Assembly (NCBI GenBank): GCA_016715365.1
Contig: JADKAM010000004.1
Span: forward strand, 310,001-374,000
DNA length: 64,000 nt
Direction of reading: 5' to 3'
Source of the DNA: Chitinophagaceae bacterium
Lineage (GTDB): Bacteria; Bacteroidota; Bacteroidia; Chitinophagales; Chitinophagaceae
Positions 27,072 through 36,184 of the stretch are shown piece after piece (positions within the stretch are counted from its first letter, which is position 1; the number at the start of each line of letters is the position of its first letter). The notes under the pieces were generated by a model. It was not told the DNA's origin. It ran no database searches and was given only the letters and a program-made list of their open reading frames with translations. Both the position numbers and the translations under genes were made by a program.

Positions 27072-27100
27072 ACCGGCTAACCAGTAAACTGATTAGCGGT
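27072..27100. other. Hairpin in the dnaE-trxA gap
   Basis: ACCGGCTAACCAGT and ACTGATTAGCGGT pair around AA with one bulge and one mismatch. There is no T-tract, so it is not a classic terminator. It lies 57 nt after dnaE in a 242-bp gap that holds no convincing ORF. Confidence 0.4.
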
Positions 27101-27218
27101 CAGCACTGTTCCAGCGCTTCAAATGGTCATTTTTCAGTCACTATGGCTCCCATTATGCCAATAATAGTTCAGCACATGCTGTGGATATGTCATAACAACA
27201 TATTCAAAACTTTGGATT

Positions 27219-27226
27219 TAAATTTG
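27219..27226 (+). promoter_or_regulatory. Candidate -7 element of trxA
   Basis: TAAATTTG matches TAnnTTTG, 31 nt before the trxA ATG. No TTG at the usual -33 distance. Confidence 0.4.
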
Positions 27227-27257
27227 TCCTCTTTACACAAAATTAAAAATTATAAAT

Positions 27258-27575
27258 ATGGCAGCAGAATACACAGATGCAAACTTTAAGTCAGATGTTT
27301 TAGACTCTGATAAATTAACCGTTATTGATTTTTGGGCAGAATGGTGCGGTCCCTGCCGTGCAATAGGCCCTGTAATTGAAGAACTTTCGAAAGAATATGC
27401 AGGTAAGGCAAATGTAGGCAAGGTAAATGTTGATAACAATCCCGGTGTTTCTATGCAATATGGCATCACCAGTATTCCGGCAATACTTTTTATAAAAGGT
27501 GGCCAGGTGGTTGATAAGCAAATTGGTGCTGTACCTAAGTCAGTTTTGGAAAAGAAAATTTTGGCTCATATCTAA
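27258..27575 (+). CDS. trxA: Thioredoxin
   Basis: The 105-residue cytosolic thioredoxin has the redox motif WCGPC (C30, C33) in FWAEWCGPCRAIGPVIEEL. The cis-proline segment TSIPAILF is present. It reduces protein disulfides and would be recycled by TrxB, whose gene begins at the left window edge. It is monocistronic, with a strong terminator. Confidence 0.96.
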   Translation: MAAEYTDANFKSDVLDSDKLTVIDFWAEWCGPCRAIGPVIEELSKEYAGKANVGKVNVDNNPGVSMQYGITSIPAILFIKGGQVVDKQIGAVPKSVLEKKILAHI

Positions 27576-27604
27576 TCGATATTTTTAATCGATTCATTTT
27601 ATAA

Positions 27605-27640
27605 AAAGAATCCCCCCAATAAATCGGGGGGATTTTTAAT
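27605..27640 (+). terminator. Shared terminator of trxA and the convergent transporter gene
   Basis: AATCCCCCC and CGGGGGGATT form a GC-rich stem around AATAAAT. It is followed by TTTT on the plus strand and flanked by an A-run on the other side, so it probably works in both directions. Confidence 0.85.
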
Positions 27641-27662
27641 GCAACAATAGTTGAGTTGAAGA

Positions 27663-28922
27663 TTAATGTTGCACGTTCGTTAAATCTTTTGGATTGTGTT
27701 TATGTTTGAAGAAAATAAGGAACAGAATTCCGATAACCAGGGAATAAGCTGCAAACGCAAGCCAGGTATCATGCCAGTTTGTTTTTCCATCCGGGAACAA
27801 AAAATAAGTACTGATCACATAACCGCTGATTTTACTGCCCAGCCATGCTCCTACTCCATTTGTCATCATCATAAACAGCCCCTGGGCGCTTGAGCGAATA
27901 GATGAATCCGTATTGGTTTCCACAAACAGGGAACCGGAAATATTGAAAAAATCGAATGCCATTCCGTAAACAATGCAGGATAATACAATATGCATGGTTC
28001 CAAATAATGAAGGGTCACCGTAGGCAAACAGCCCAAAACGTAACACCCAGGCCATCATGGCAAAAAGCATAACTTTTTTTATGCCGAACCGCTTAAGGAA
28101 GAAAGGTATTGTTAGTATAAATAAAGTTTCAGACATCTGTGAAATAGACAAAATAATGGTGGAGTACTTAACTACAAAAGAATCCTTGTATGCTGCAACC
28201 TGTTCAAACCCGCTTAAAAAAGAATCTCCATACATATTGGTTAACTGCAGTGCGGCTCCTAAAAACATGGAGAAAATAAAAAACAGCGCCATTTTATAGT
28301 TGCCGAATAATTTAAACGCATTAAGACCTAACTGTTCTATTATACTTGCATCTTTTTTAATGGTGCGTGGAGGCGGACATTTGGGTAAACTAAATGAATA
28401 CAGGCCGAGGATAATAGCAGCTATACCGCCAATAATAAATTGATTGGAATTGGCCTTACTGCCTGAAAGATTGGTTGCCCACATGGCAACTATAAATCCA
28501 ATCGTACCCCAAACCCGTATAGGCGGAAAAGTCTTTACAACATCAAACTTGTTGTCTTTTAAAATATAATAAGCAATGGAGTTAGATAAAGAAATAGTAG
28601 GCATATAACAGATCATAGCCCCAAAAATTACGTAGTACAAAGTATTTGGGTCATCTACCGATGGCACATAAAATAAAATAAGGCCGTATAAAATATGCAA
28701 AATACCATAAAGCCTTTCGGCATTCACCCACTTGTCAGCTATAATACCGGTTAATGCAGGCATGAAAAGTGAAGCCAGCGCTAGCGTAGAAAATATGGCG
28801 CCAAATTGCGGGAAGGTCCATCCTTTTGCATTCAGGCAATAAGTGCCAATCGTAATTAACCATGCTCCCCACACAAAAAACTGCAAAAAACTCATTGCTG
28901 TAAGACGAAACTTAATACTCAT
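27663..28922 (-). CDS. Nucleoside:H+ symporter, NupG-type MFS transporter
   Basis: The 419-residue MFS protein has 12 predicted helices. It starts MSIKFRLTAMSFLQFFVWGAWLITIG, which with GTIGFIVAMWATN matches the nucleoside:H+ symporter family (NupG/XapB). Further support is YGMAFDFFNISGSLFVE in the C-terminal half. It would import nucleosides across the inner membrane. The C-terminal tail is short and Lys/His-rich. It is monocistronic and convergent with trxA. Confidence 0.88.
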   Translation of the reverse strand: MSIKFRLTAMSFLQFFVWGAWLITIGTYCLNAKGWTFPQFGAIFSTLALASLFMPALTGIIADKWVNAERLYGILHILYGLILFYVPSVDDPNTLYYVIFGAMICYMPTISLSNSIAYYILKDNKFDVVKTFPPIRVWGTIGFIVAMWATNLSGSKANSNQFIIGGIAAIILGLYSFSLPKCPPPRTIKKDASIIEQLGLNAFKLFGNYKMALFFIFSMFLGAALQLTNMYGDSFLSGFEQVAAYKDSFVVKYSTIILSISQMSETLFILTIPFFLKRFGIKKVMLFAMMAWVLRFGLFAYGDPSLFGTMHIVLSCIVYGMAFDFFNISGSLFVETNTDSSIRSSAQGLFMMMTNGVGAWLGSKISGYVISTYFLFPDGKTNWHDTWLAFAAYSLVIGILFLIFFKHKHNPKDLTNVQH

Positions 28923-28992
28923 ATTGCTTTGTTTTTTTTATACTCGGAAGGTATACAATTATTGATTTCAGGAAATAAATAATTTTTCTGGA

Positions 28993-29916
28993 TCAATTTT
29001 CAACATAAAATGTTACCGGTTGCCTGCGATATGCTTTTATCGGCCGCCCGTACCTGATTGCAGGTGCCCACCGGCCACTTATTTTAATTACCCTTATCAC
29101 TTCAGCCACTGTACCATAACCAGGGTTATTTTCCGGAACTATATTCGTAACAATGCCATTTTCATTTACAATAAAATTTACCATCACCATATATTTACCC
29201 GAAGGTGCGTTATTATCAGCAGGGACATTTGCATTGAGTGTACGCCTTAAATAATCCCTCCATGCATTTTCTCCCCCGATAAAGTCAGCCTCTTTTTGAT
29301 TTCTTGAAAATACAGAGTCGCTCTTCACTCCTCCTAAACTGTCATATTCTTTTAGCAATCCTCTTTCGCCCTTAAAATTTGCTTCTGCCGTTAATATTTC
29401 CTTTTCATTCTTTATTGAAATAAATTTTTCGTTAAAGGTATTTTTAAGGGAGTCTTTACATGAATACCTGTAAGAGAGAATTGTATCTTTTTTCAGGTTG
29501 GAATAATAATATTCGTAATTGATCTGAACCAAAGGAATTCCTTTCCAATAAGTTATGGAGTCAGTAATTAATCCTTGCTCATTGCGATTTATCCAAAGCC
29601 CTTCCATATCATTATTAACATAATTGCCTTCCGACTCAATTTTATTATCGGCGAAGTAAGACCTGTACAGGCCATTTAATTTAGCTAATGTGGAATCAGT
29701 AAATGTGGCAGAAACTACTTTTATCAATTTGTCAGGAGTAAAACAATCAAGAATCATGGCATTTCCCTGTATATATCCTTTCCCAATAATTACTGCTTTG
29801 CTTTTGTGAACAGTATTGAGATTTTCATCAAGATAATAAATGAATTTATAGTTTTGCCCGGCACATTTCAGTACAGTGAATAATAACAGTATTGATATCA
29901 GCTTTTGAAATTTCAT
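28993..29916 (-). CDS. TonB C-terminal domain protein with a MORN-like middle region
   Basis: The 307-residue exported protein has a signal peptide ending near KCAGQ. A middle part (LYRSYFADNKIESEGNYVNNDMEGLWINR) resembles MORN/toxin-WG antidote-like repeats. The TonB_C domain covers about residues 215-307: GGENAWRDYLRRTLN, YMVMVNFIVNENGIVTNI and RWAPAIRYGRPIKAY. There is no membrane anchor beyond the signal peptide and no Pro-rich spanner. It is therefore not a canonical energy transducer; such stand-alone TonB_C proteins are common in Bacteroidota, and their role is unclear. Confidence 0.8.
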   Translation of the reverse strand: MKFQKLISILLLFTVLKCAGQNYKFIYYLDENLNTVHKSKAVIIGKGYIQGNAMILDCFTPDKLIKVVSATFTDSTLAKLNGLYRSYFADNKIESEGNYVNNDMEGLWINRNEQGLITDSITYWKGIPLVQINYEYYYSNLKKDTILSYRYSCKDSLKNTFNEKFISIKNEKEILTAEANFKGERGLLKEYDSLGGVKSDSVFSRNQKEADFIGGENAWRDYLRRTLNANVPADNNAPSGKYMVMVNFIVNENGIVTNIVPENNPGYGTVAEVIRVIKISGRWAPAIRYGRPIKAYRRQPVTFYVEN

Positions 29917-30001
29917 CGTTTGTCAAGCAATTAGTGTTGAAAGTTATACATTTATTTTAAACCGCTACATGCTAAAACCACTATTCGATAAAATTTTAGC
30001 G

Positions 30002-30030
30002 TTGTAACATCTTTTACCACCGTAACTTTG
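30002..30030 (+). promoter_or_regulatory. Promoter of mqnE
   Basis: TTG (30002-30004), 18 nt, TAACTTTG (30023-30030), then 13 nt to the ATG. Both elements match the Bacteroidota consensus. Confidence 0.65.
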
Positions 30031-30043
30031 TAAAAAAAATACC

Positions 30044-31213
30044 ATGTCTGTTTCTATAGATATATTGATCAATTCTGTTACCGGTAATGATCTTAAACAA
30101 ATTGCCCAAAAAGTAAAAAACAGGGAAAGGATCAGCGATGAAGATTGTTTACTGCTTTTCCAAAAAGGAAGCCTGGCTTTTGTTGGCTCCCTGGCAAATT
30201 TTATCAGGGAAAGATTGCATGGCGACCGAACCTATTTCAACCGCAATTTTCATATAGAGCCCACCAATGTTTGTGTGTTCAGTTGCGAGTTTTGCTCTTA
30301 CTCACGCCTGTATGCTAACAAGGAAGAAGGCTGGGAACTCAGCATTGACCAGATGCTGGATATTGTAAAAACCTACGATGGTAAACCAATTACCGAAGTA
30401 CATATAGTCGGAGGTGTACATCCAAAAATGAATATGGCTTATTTTATTGAGTTGATGCAGAAAATAAAAGCCCATCGTCCGGAGCTGCATGTGAAAGCAT
30501 TTACCGCCGTAGAACTGGATTATATGTTCCGTAAGGCAAAGCTTACAACTGAAGAAGGAATGAAGCAATTACACGAAGCTGGCCTCGACAGTTTACCGGG
30601 CGGCGGCGCAGAAATATTTCACCCGGAAATACGCAAACAGATCTGTGAAGATAAAGTGGATGGAACCGGCTGGCTGGCCATACATGAAGCTGCACATAAA
30701 TTAGGCATGCATACGAATGCGACCATGCTGTATGGGCATATTGAAAAATATGAACATCGTATTGACCACATGCGGAGGTTAAGAGAGTTGCAGGATAAAA
30801 CCGGCGGCTTTAATACATTTATACCACTCAAATTCCGTAACCAGGATAATGCCATGAGCCATGTACCGGAATCTGTTACGACAGAAGATATGCGGCTATA
30901 TGCAATAGCCAGAATTTATCTTGATAACTTCCCACACCTGAAAGCTTACTGGCCTATGCTTGGCCGTCAGAACGCCCAGCTGAGTTTATCTTTTGGAGTA
31001 AATGATATTGATGGTACCATTGATGATTCAACCAAAATTTACAGCATGGCCGGCAGCGAAGAACAAACACCTGCCATGAGTACCCGGGAACTGGTAACGC
31101 TGATTAAACAGGTAAACCGTAAACCAATCGAACGGGATACTTTGTATAATGAAGTAACAGATTACAGCACTGTTGATTTTAAAGAACCGGGCTTTGATGC
31201 ATCACTTAATTGA
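30044..31213 (+). CDS. mqnE: Aminofutalosine synthase MqnE
   Basis: The 389-residue radical SAM enzyme of the futalosine menaquinone pathway joins 3-[(1-carboxyvinyl)oxy]benzoate to S-adenosylmethionine to give aminofutalosine. The [4Fe-4S] motif CxxxCxxC is C77-C81-C84 in NVCVFSCEFCSYS. EVHIVGGVHP, LDSLPGGGAEIF and HTNATMLYGHIE are hallmarks of the MqnE/MqnC group, and full length favours MqnE. It shows that this organism makes menaquinone by the futalosine route, for respiration. Other mqn genes are not in the window. Own promoter. Confidence 0.93.
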   Translation: MSVSIDILINSVTGNDLKQIAQKVKNRERISDEDCLLLFQKGSLAFVGSLANFIRERLHGDRTYFNRNFHIEPTNVCVFSCEFCSYSRLYANKEEGWELSIDQMLDIVKTYDGKPITEVHIVGGVHPKMNMAYFIELMQKIKAHRPELHVKAFTAVELDYMFRKAKLTTEEGMKQLHEAGLDSLPGGGAEIFHPEIRKQICEDKVDGTGWLAIHEAAHKLGMHTNATMLYGHIEKYEHRIDHMRRLRELQDKTGGFNTFIPLKFRNQDNAMSHVPESVTTEDMRLYAIARIYLDNFPHLKAYWPMLGRQNAQLSLSFGVNDIDGTIDDSTKIYSMAGSEEQTPAMSTRELVTLIKQVNRKPIERDTLYNEVTDYSTVDFKEPGFDASLN

Positions 31214-31218
31214 AGAAT

Positions 31219-31256
31219 AAAAAACGGGAAATCAATCAGTTGATTAGTTCCCGTTC
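31219..31256 (-). terminator. Terminator of the 31.3-kb lipoprotein gene
   Basis: Read on the minus strand, AACGGGAA and TTCCCGTT enclose a second small stem (ATCAA/TTGAT), followed by a T6 run. It may also slow transcription arriving from mqnE. Confidence 0.65.
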
Positions 31257-31281
31257 ATATCTTATTTATAAAATCCGGTCT

Positions 31282-31899
31282 TTAGTTTTTTGTCATCATT
31301 TGCCCGTTGTTATAAATCTCAACAACAGTAAGTATCCTTTTTAATTTTGATGTTGCTTTAATTTTGTTTTTAAAATACTCCAGGGCTTTGGTATCCTCTT
31401 TTATCATACTTTTTAACACAGCATTGGAGTAAGAAATAATATAGCCGTCATTTCCATGCTGCAGGAAGTATTCATTAACTGTATTTGATCCGTTATAAAA
31501 TTTGCGGCAGTATACATTCAGTTTACCGGAAAGTACTTTAACGGCAAAACCAGGTAAGGTTTCAGCTGCTACAGCCGCATTTTTTTTACTGGTAAGAACC
31601 TGCGAAGAAACAGCATAATGCTTATCATTCCGGTAAGCTATTATATCTTTCCCGTTAATTACTTCTTTGTTATCTGCCAGCAGGTGTGGACTGGTTAAAA
31701 TACCGGTAACCAATTTTAAGGTTATAAAATGTTTAATCGTTCCATCCTTTAGCTGAATAAAGCAGGTTGCAGAGCTTGGTTCATTTGAATTTTCAATATC
31801 TGTTTTTTGGTCAGTAATGGAATTATTGCTTACTGCGCAGGAGTTTAGCATAATTACCGTGCATATAAGCACAGCATAGGCTGGTAAAGGCGTTTTCAT
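31282..31899 (-). CDS. Hypothetical lipoprotein
   Basis: The 205-residue protein has a lipobox (IMLNSC, Cys21), an Asn/Ser/Thr-rich linker to about residue 43, then a globular part (CFIQLKDGTIKHF, ISYSNAVLKSMIKEDTKALEYFKNKI). The pattern LKDGTIKHF..NGKDIIAYRNDKHY suggests a beta-domain with a bound ligand or self-repeat, but no family is recognised. Function unknown. Confidence 0.7.
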   Translation of the reverse strand: MKTPLPAYAVLICTVIMLNSCAVSNNSITDQKTDIENSNEPSSATCFIQLKDGTIKHFITLKLVTGILTSPHLLADNKEVINGKDIIAYRNDKHYAVSSQVLTSKKNAAVAAETLPGFAVKVLSGKLNVYCRKFYNGSNTVNEYFLQHGNDGYIISYSNAVLKSMIKEDTKALEYFKNKIKATSKLKRILTVVEIYNNGQMMTKN

Positions 31900-32036
31900 T
31901 GGGTTGGGTTTTTATGTAAAACGAAATTCTGCAAAAAATATTATCACAATCAGTGATTATTTATTGCATATGAGTTCATCCCCAACGGAGATTAACAGCT
32001 TCAATAATTTAGAATACTATGATTCAATCCCTGGTT

Positions 32037-32126
32037 TTACTGTTGTATAAAAAGAATAACAACCAGCACCAGGGCAACAAATAAAAGTGTGAGGCAACTA
32101 ACGGCCAGGTAAGTAATGGTTCTCAT
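32037..32126 (-). CDS. Possible small single-helix membrane protein
   Basis: A 29-codon frame (ATG to TAA) reads MRTITYLAVSCL followed by a run of hydrophobic residues ending FIQQ. It is a plausible single transmembrane helix with a positive N-terminus. It lies in the otherwise empty 433-bp gap 31900-32332 between two lipoprotein genes. No promoter or homologue is known to me; chance is possible. Apart from it, the gap is AT-rich and I see nothing else. Confidence 0.35.
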   Translation of the reverse strand: MRTITYLAVSCLTLLFVALVLVVILFIQQ

Positions 32127-32332
32127 GCAAATGGATTTTAGGCTTTGAAACCTGCAACAATTATACCAACAGCAATTTATTGTTAATAACCCGCTGCTGT
32201 TTAATTACTTCGTAAATACACGTGTAAAAGGTTTAAAATATATCCAAGTTATTTAACTGTTACAGGTACTCTTTTTTCAATTTGATTCATCTTATTCAGA
32301 AAATATTTATATTGTAACCAAAATAGCATCAT

Positions 32333-32617
32333 ATGAAGCACTACAGAATTTTACTGGTTATAACTTCCCTTACTTTAATTACGATAGTATCCTGCAAAAC
32401 TGTTGGCCGCATTGCTGCAAAATACTGGCTAAACAGGGAAATAAAGGAATTTGTGTCTAATTGTGAAGATAAAGCCGGCCGGCTGATCGGTAGTGAAAAA
32501 GCGCATAAATACTGTGATTGTTCTGTAGACCTGGTAGCCGAGCAGTATCATAATTACCAGGATGCAAAGAAGATCTCGGTAATGGAAATACTGGATTTTA
32601 TAAACAAGTGTAAATAA
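32333..32617 (+). CDS. Small hypothetical lipoprotein
   Basis: The 94-residue protein has a signal and lipobox (TIVSC, Cys21). The mature part is charged, with cysteines in SNCEDK, KYCDCSVD and NKCK, so four besides the lipid Cys. This could form two disulfides or a metal site. No family is recognised. A hairpin terminator overlaps the stop codon. Confidence 0.65.
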   Translation: MKHYRILLVITSLTLITIVSCKTVGRIAAKYWLNREIKEFVSNCEDKAGRLIGSEKAHKYCDCSVDLVAEQYHNYQDAKKISVMEILDFINKCK

Positions 32618-32648
32618 ACAGCCTTTTAAAATTCAAAAGGCTGTTTAT
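32614..32648. terminator. Bidirectional terminator between convergent genes
   Basis: ATAAACAGCCTTTT and AAAAGGCTGTTTAT form a perfect 14-bp stem around AAATTC. The A/T-rich ends serve both strands. Confidence 0.8.
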
Positions 32649-32662
32649 ATCTCAAATGTTGA

Positions 32663-33589
32663 TTAATTCTTTACAACTACATCAATCACCTGGCTCTTAT
32701 TGGTTCCTTCCCAACGATAACGTACTGTATACAGTTTGGCTATATTTGATTTTAACCTGTAAGGAATTTTTAAAGTACAATTCACAGAATTATTTTCCAG
32801 GGCTCCCTTCACTTTTTTTAATAGGATGTCTGTGATCTTTACTTCATTCAAATCACTGTCGTAAACCCAAAAGCTTTCTTTACCCGAAAAGATCTCTGAT
32901 AAACTGGATCCTTCAATATTTGAAATATCCATACTGGTATATGCCATTTTAGGTGCAACTTTTATCGTCGTATCAACATTAACCGCCAAGCCGGTAGTTT
33001 CCAATCCATTGATCATTCCATTTACACCTGTACCTGATTTTATATTTTTTGCATTTTTAGAAAGCTGCAATGCTTCTCCCGGCCTTGCAAAACTTACAGG
33101 GATTTCAAGCCTTAACTGGTTTTTACCTTTCAGGTCATATAATCTAACCTTTAATATTCCTCCCGGGTTGGCTTTCATCAAATCGGTTCCAATACCAAAT
33201 TTTATACTGAATGCCTGTAAGTCTTTGGCTGTAAATCCATTTGAATAGCTTCTTAAAAAAACATTGGGATTATTCATTAAAATTTCGCCCCTCGCCGAAA
33301 GTACTATAACCTCTGCTCCCGCAAACATAGTTTTGGAATTATCGGCCGTAAAACCAATTGGCTGCTGAACCCGGATCTCGATCTCTTTGTTTAAGGGTAT
33401 CCGGTTATTAAGCAATTGAGCCCCGTCAATCTTTATATCAATACTGCCGGCGGCAATGCCTTCATTAAAAAATTTCATACCTGTTAAAGGTAATATGCCG
33501 TTTTTTTGGGCAACACATACATTGGAGAACAGCAAACAGGCTGCTATTGAAGCAAACAGGCCTTTACAGCTCATTAACTGAGTTTTCAT
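32663..33589 (-). CDS. Hypothetical secreted protein
   Basis: The frame opens at 33631, but the ATG at 33589 starts a typical signal peptide (KGLFASIAACLLFSNVCVAQ), giving 308 residues. The mature part is beta-rich: GSIDIKIDGAQLL, EIEIRVQQPIGF, PGGILKVRLYDLKG and RLEIPVSFARPGEAL. At the C-terminus it has VRYRWEGTNKSQVIDVVVKN. This suggests several Ig-like or beta-sandwich domains. No family recognised. Confidence 0.7.
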   Translation of the reverse strand: MKTQLMSCKGLFASIAACLLFSNVCVAQKNGILPLTGMKFFNEGIAAGSIDIKIDGAQLLNNRIPLNKEIEIRVQQPIGFTADNSKTMFAGAEVIVLSARGEILMNNPNVFLRSYSNGFTAKDLQAFSIKFGIGTDLMKANPGGILKVRLYDLKGKNQLRLEIPVSFARPGEALQLSKNAKNIKSGTGVNGMINGLETTGLAVNVDTTIKVAPKMAYTSMDISNIEGSSLSEIFSGKESFWVYDSDLNEVKITDILLKKVKGALENNSVNCTLKIPYRLKSNIAKLYTVRYRWEGTNKSQVIDVVVKN

Positions 33590-33739
33590 GCGGGTTAAAT
33601 TATATGTGAATAATACGGATTGATCCACCAAGCGAATTGCTGATGTAGTAAATTAACGAATGACGGGGTAAATTAGTATGTGCTTATTGTATTGTTAATA
33701 CAATTTGTGATTTCTTTGCCAAACGTAAGGCAATTAATG

Positions 33740-34372
33740 TCAGATATATTTCATGTAACATGCAGCCGACCCGTAACTTTCTTTTTTAAATCCTATTACT
33801 TTAAGAAATTTTTCGTGCTGTTTATTGGTAACCTGTGTATAAATGATCCGCTTGATACCTTTATTGTGGAGGAATTCTTTTCCTTCATCAAATAAAAAGC
33901 GCCCTACTTTATAATCCCTGTATTTGGGTACTGTATAATTTATTTTTACAAAAGCATCACCATTGGCGTTTACAGTTGCCACGAATAGATTTGCAACAAC
34001 AATATCACGCAGTACAGCAAAGCGTATTTCATTTTCCCCCTCTCCTATAGCAAAACCCGGAAAATAGGCTTCTATATCTTTTTGATAAAAAGAAAGAAAT
34101 TTGGTTATCAGCGCAGCATCGCTCTTAAATTCAATCAGGTCAAATTTTTCCTGCCTGCGGTAAATTTTAAAAAGAAAATAGATATTAATGGCCAGTAAAA
34201 CTGCATTGGTTAAAACGATGGGAAATGCATGAATGAGCAAACCGTAAAAAACAAAGGAAAGACTGCCCAGACTGTTTATCCACCTGAATTTGATATCGTT
34301 ATTAACCCAAAGGGAAACAGCTAAAAAAATAAAAGCCAGGTAGCCCAGCACTTGTGCCAATATATGGATCAT
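33740..34372 (-). CDS. YgjV-like membrane domain fused to a GNAT-like domain
   Basis: The 210-residue protein has about three membrane helices in residues 1-70 (LAQVLGYLAFIFLAVSLW, FRWINSLGSLSFVFYGLL, NAVLLAINIYFLFKIYR), matching the YgjV inner-membrane family. Residues 80-210 resemble an acetyltransferase fold: FAVLRDIVVANLFVATVN, VPKYRDYKVGRFLFDEGKEFL and FLKVIGFKKES. The YKVGRFLF segment sits where the acetyl-CoA loop would be. Substrate unknown. Confidence 0.72.
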   Translation of the reverse strand: MIHILAQVLGYLAFIFLAVSLWVNNDIKFRWINSLGSLSFVFYGLLIHAFPIVLTNAVLLAINIYFLFKIYRRQEKFDLIEFKSDAALITKFLSFYQKDIEAYFPGFAIGEGENEIRFAVLRDIVVANLFVATVNANGDAFVKINYTVPKYRDYKVGRFLFDEGKEFLHNKGIKRIIYTQVTNKQHEKFLKVIGFKKESYGSAACYMKYI

Positions 34373-34581
34373 GATAAATAAAATTGATCGTGCAAGTTAC
34401 ATGAAAAGAGATTTTACAGTGTATGATTTCTGCCAGTGTATCCTTTCCGGAACAGTTAAACCAATAATAAGAACAATAATGTAATATACTTTTAAAATAA
34501 AACAATGTTACCTGTTTTCCAGATAACCTGCAGAATGCTTACTTTTAAGTATTACTTTATTCATCACCGGTAACTAACTGT

Positions 34582-35991
34582 ATGAACTGGAAATTGGTTT
34601 TATTCTTTATTTTTTGCCTGCCTTATGGGCTGTTTGCACAAAAAAATGTAGTTGATAGTCTTTACCAATCTCTTGAGAAAGAAAAAATGGATACAAACAG
34701 GATTACACTGATGTGTGATATTGGTTACGAATTAAGGGTGAATGATCCGGGAAAAGCACTGGTTATTACAAATGAAGCGCTTTTGCTGGCTAAAAAAATT
34801 AAGAATATTGACGGGCAGGCTAAGAGTTTGGGTACTATAGCCATTATTTACAGGTTAACGGGAAATTTTCCACTCGCCCTGGAGTATAATTTAAAAAGAC
34901 TTAAGCTGATTGAAAAATCAAGCAGCATCAGAAAATATGCAGGTACATTAGCCAATATAGGCTTTGTGTATGTTAACCTGGAAGAATACAGAAAAGCACT
35001 TGAATACTATTATAAGGCTGATTCTGTAATGAGGCAGACAGATGTTATTGATGATCTGAATTTTAATTTAGCCTTGAACCTGGGAGATGTTTACGACAAG
35101 CTGAATATGAATGATTCAGCATTCAGCTATTTTACAAAATCCCTCAGTATTGCCAGGCAAAGGAAAAGTAACAACTTTGAAGGAATGGCTATGGTTGGAT
35201 TAGGAAATAACTACTTAAAAACCGGGCAATATCCGTTGGCACTTGCCAATTATCAAAGTGGTGTGGTTAATTTAAAAGCGGCCGAAAATGATGACATGCT
35301 ATGCGAAGCCTATTTAGGATTGGCCGATTTGTTTAAAAGAATGAACCAGAAAGACTCATCATTATTTTATGCAAGGGCCTCTTTTTTTCTTGCCCAAAAT
35401 GATGGATTTTTACCACGTAATCTGGATGCTGCAAAATTTTTATTTACTCACTATAAGGATGCAAAGAATATAGACAGCTCTTTTATTTACCTGAACCATG
35501 TTCAGGATTTGAATGACAGCATTAACAGTAAGTCCAGTATCAGGGAATCGCAGGTACTTTCAAGTAATGAACAGATAAGGCAGCTGGAAATTGCAGAAAA
35601 CCTGAAAATTGCAAAAAAAGAAAGAAAACAGCAATTGCAAATGTTGTTTATTGCCATATTTATCCCTGGCTTTTTTATTCTTACACTTTTATTGAGCAGG
35701 ATAAAACTGCATGTAAAGCTGATTAAAATCTTAGGAGTACTTTCCCTGCTGATCTTATTTGAGTACTTAACACTGCTTCTTCATCCTTATGTTGCAGAAT
35801 TAACCCACCATACGCCGGTTTACGAGATGTTGATCTTTGTTTCAATAGCAGCCATACTTATTCCCACCCATCACCGGGTAGAAAACCTGCTGATACAGTG
35901 GTTAACAAAAAACCGGCCATTATATGCCGGTAATAAACTTAAAATGAAACGAGCGAAAATAATTAAAGAGATTACTAAGGGGCAGGACTAG
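34582..35991 (+). CDS. TPR protein with C-terminal membrane helices
   Basis: The 469-residue protein has a signal peptide (FCLPYGLFAQ), about six TPR-like repeats over residues 40-320 (for example GTLANIGFVYVNLEEYRKALEYY and LALNLGDVYDKLNMNDSAFSYF) and a short coiled segment. Three hydrophobic helices follow, near 353-375, 380-405 and 413-430. The front half looks like the periplasmic TPR sensor of Bacteroidota histidine kinases and LuxR regulators, but no kinase or DNA-binding domain follows. The last 17 bp overlap the convergent lipoprotein gene. Confidence 0.78.
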   Translation: MNWKLVLFFIFCLPYGLFAQKNVVDSLYQSLEKEKMDTNRITLMCDIGYELRVNDPGKALVITNEALLLAKKIKNIDGQAKSLGTIAIIYRLTGNFPLALEYNLKRLKLIEKSSSIRKYAGTLANIGFVYVNLEEYRKALEYYYKADSVMRQTDVIDDLNFNLALNLGDVYDKLNMNDSAFSYFTKSLSIARQRKSNNFEGMAMVGLGNNYLKTGQYPLALANYQSGVVNLKAAENDDMLCEAYLGLADLFKRMNQKDSSLFYARASFFLAQNDGFLPRNLDAAKFLFTHYKDAKNIDSSFIYLNHVQDLNDSINSKSSIRESQVLSSNEQIRQLEIAENLKIAKKERKQQLQMLFIAIFIPGFFILTLLLSRIKLHVKLIKILGVLSLLILFEYLTLLLHPYVAELTHHTPVYEMLIFVSIAAILIPTHHRVENLLIQWLTKNRPLYAGNKLKMKRAKIIKEITKGQD

Positions 35992-36184
35992 TAGGCTTAG
36001 TGTCATTTCCTGGTGCCACATTTGCAGAATCTACAATCGAATCAGTTGTAGTAGGCGCTACAGTTGTTTTTACTTCTTCCTTAGCTTTTTCTTCGCTGCT
36101 GTTATTACAGCCGGTAACTGAAAAAGTTACCATTAAAATTGCACCAAGGATAAAAAGCAGTTTTGTTTTGATTTGTTTGTTCAT
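35975..36184 (-). CDS. Small lipoprotein, Thr/Pro/Ser-rich
   Basis: The 69-residue protein has a signal with lipobox FSVTGC (Cys26), followed by a disordered mature part rich in Glu, Lys, Thr, Pro and Asn. No domain is seen. It resembles the many tiny Bacteroidota lipoproteins of unknown role. The opposite-strand frame across it is less convincing because it lacks this signal. Confidence 0.6.
   Translation of the reverse strand: MNKQIKTKLLFILGAILMVTFSVTGCNNSSEEKAKEEVKTTVAPTTTDSIVDSANVAPGNDTKPTSPAP

Noticed and set aside
27016..27257. Possible small RNA or origin-like element after dnaE
   Set aside because: Only one hairpin and a few TTAATT repeats are present; no DnaA-box cluster or T-tract terminator supports either idea.
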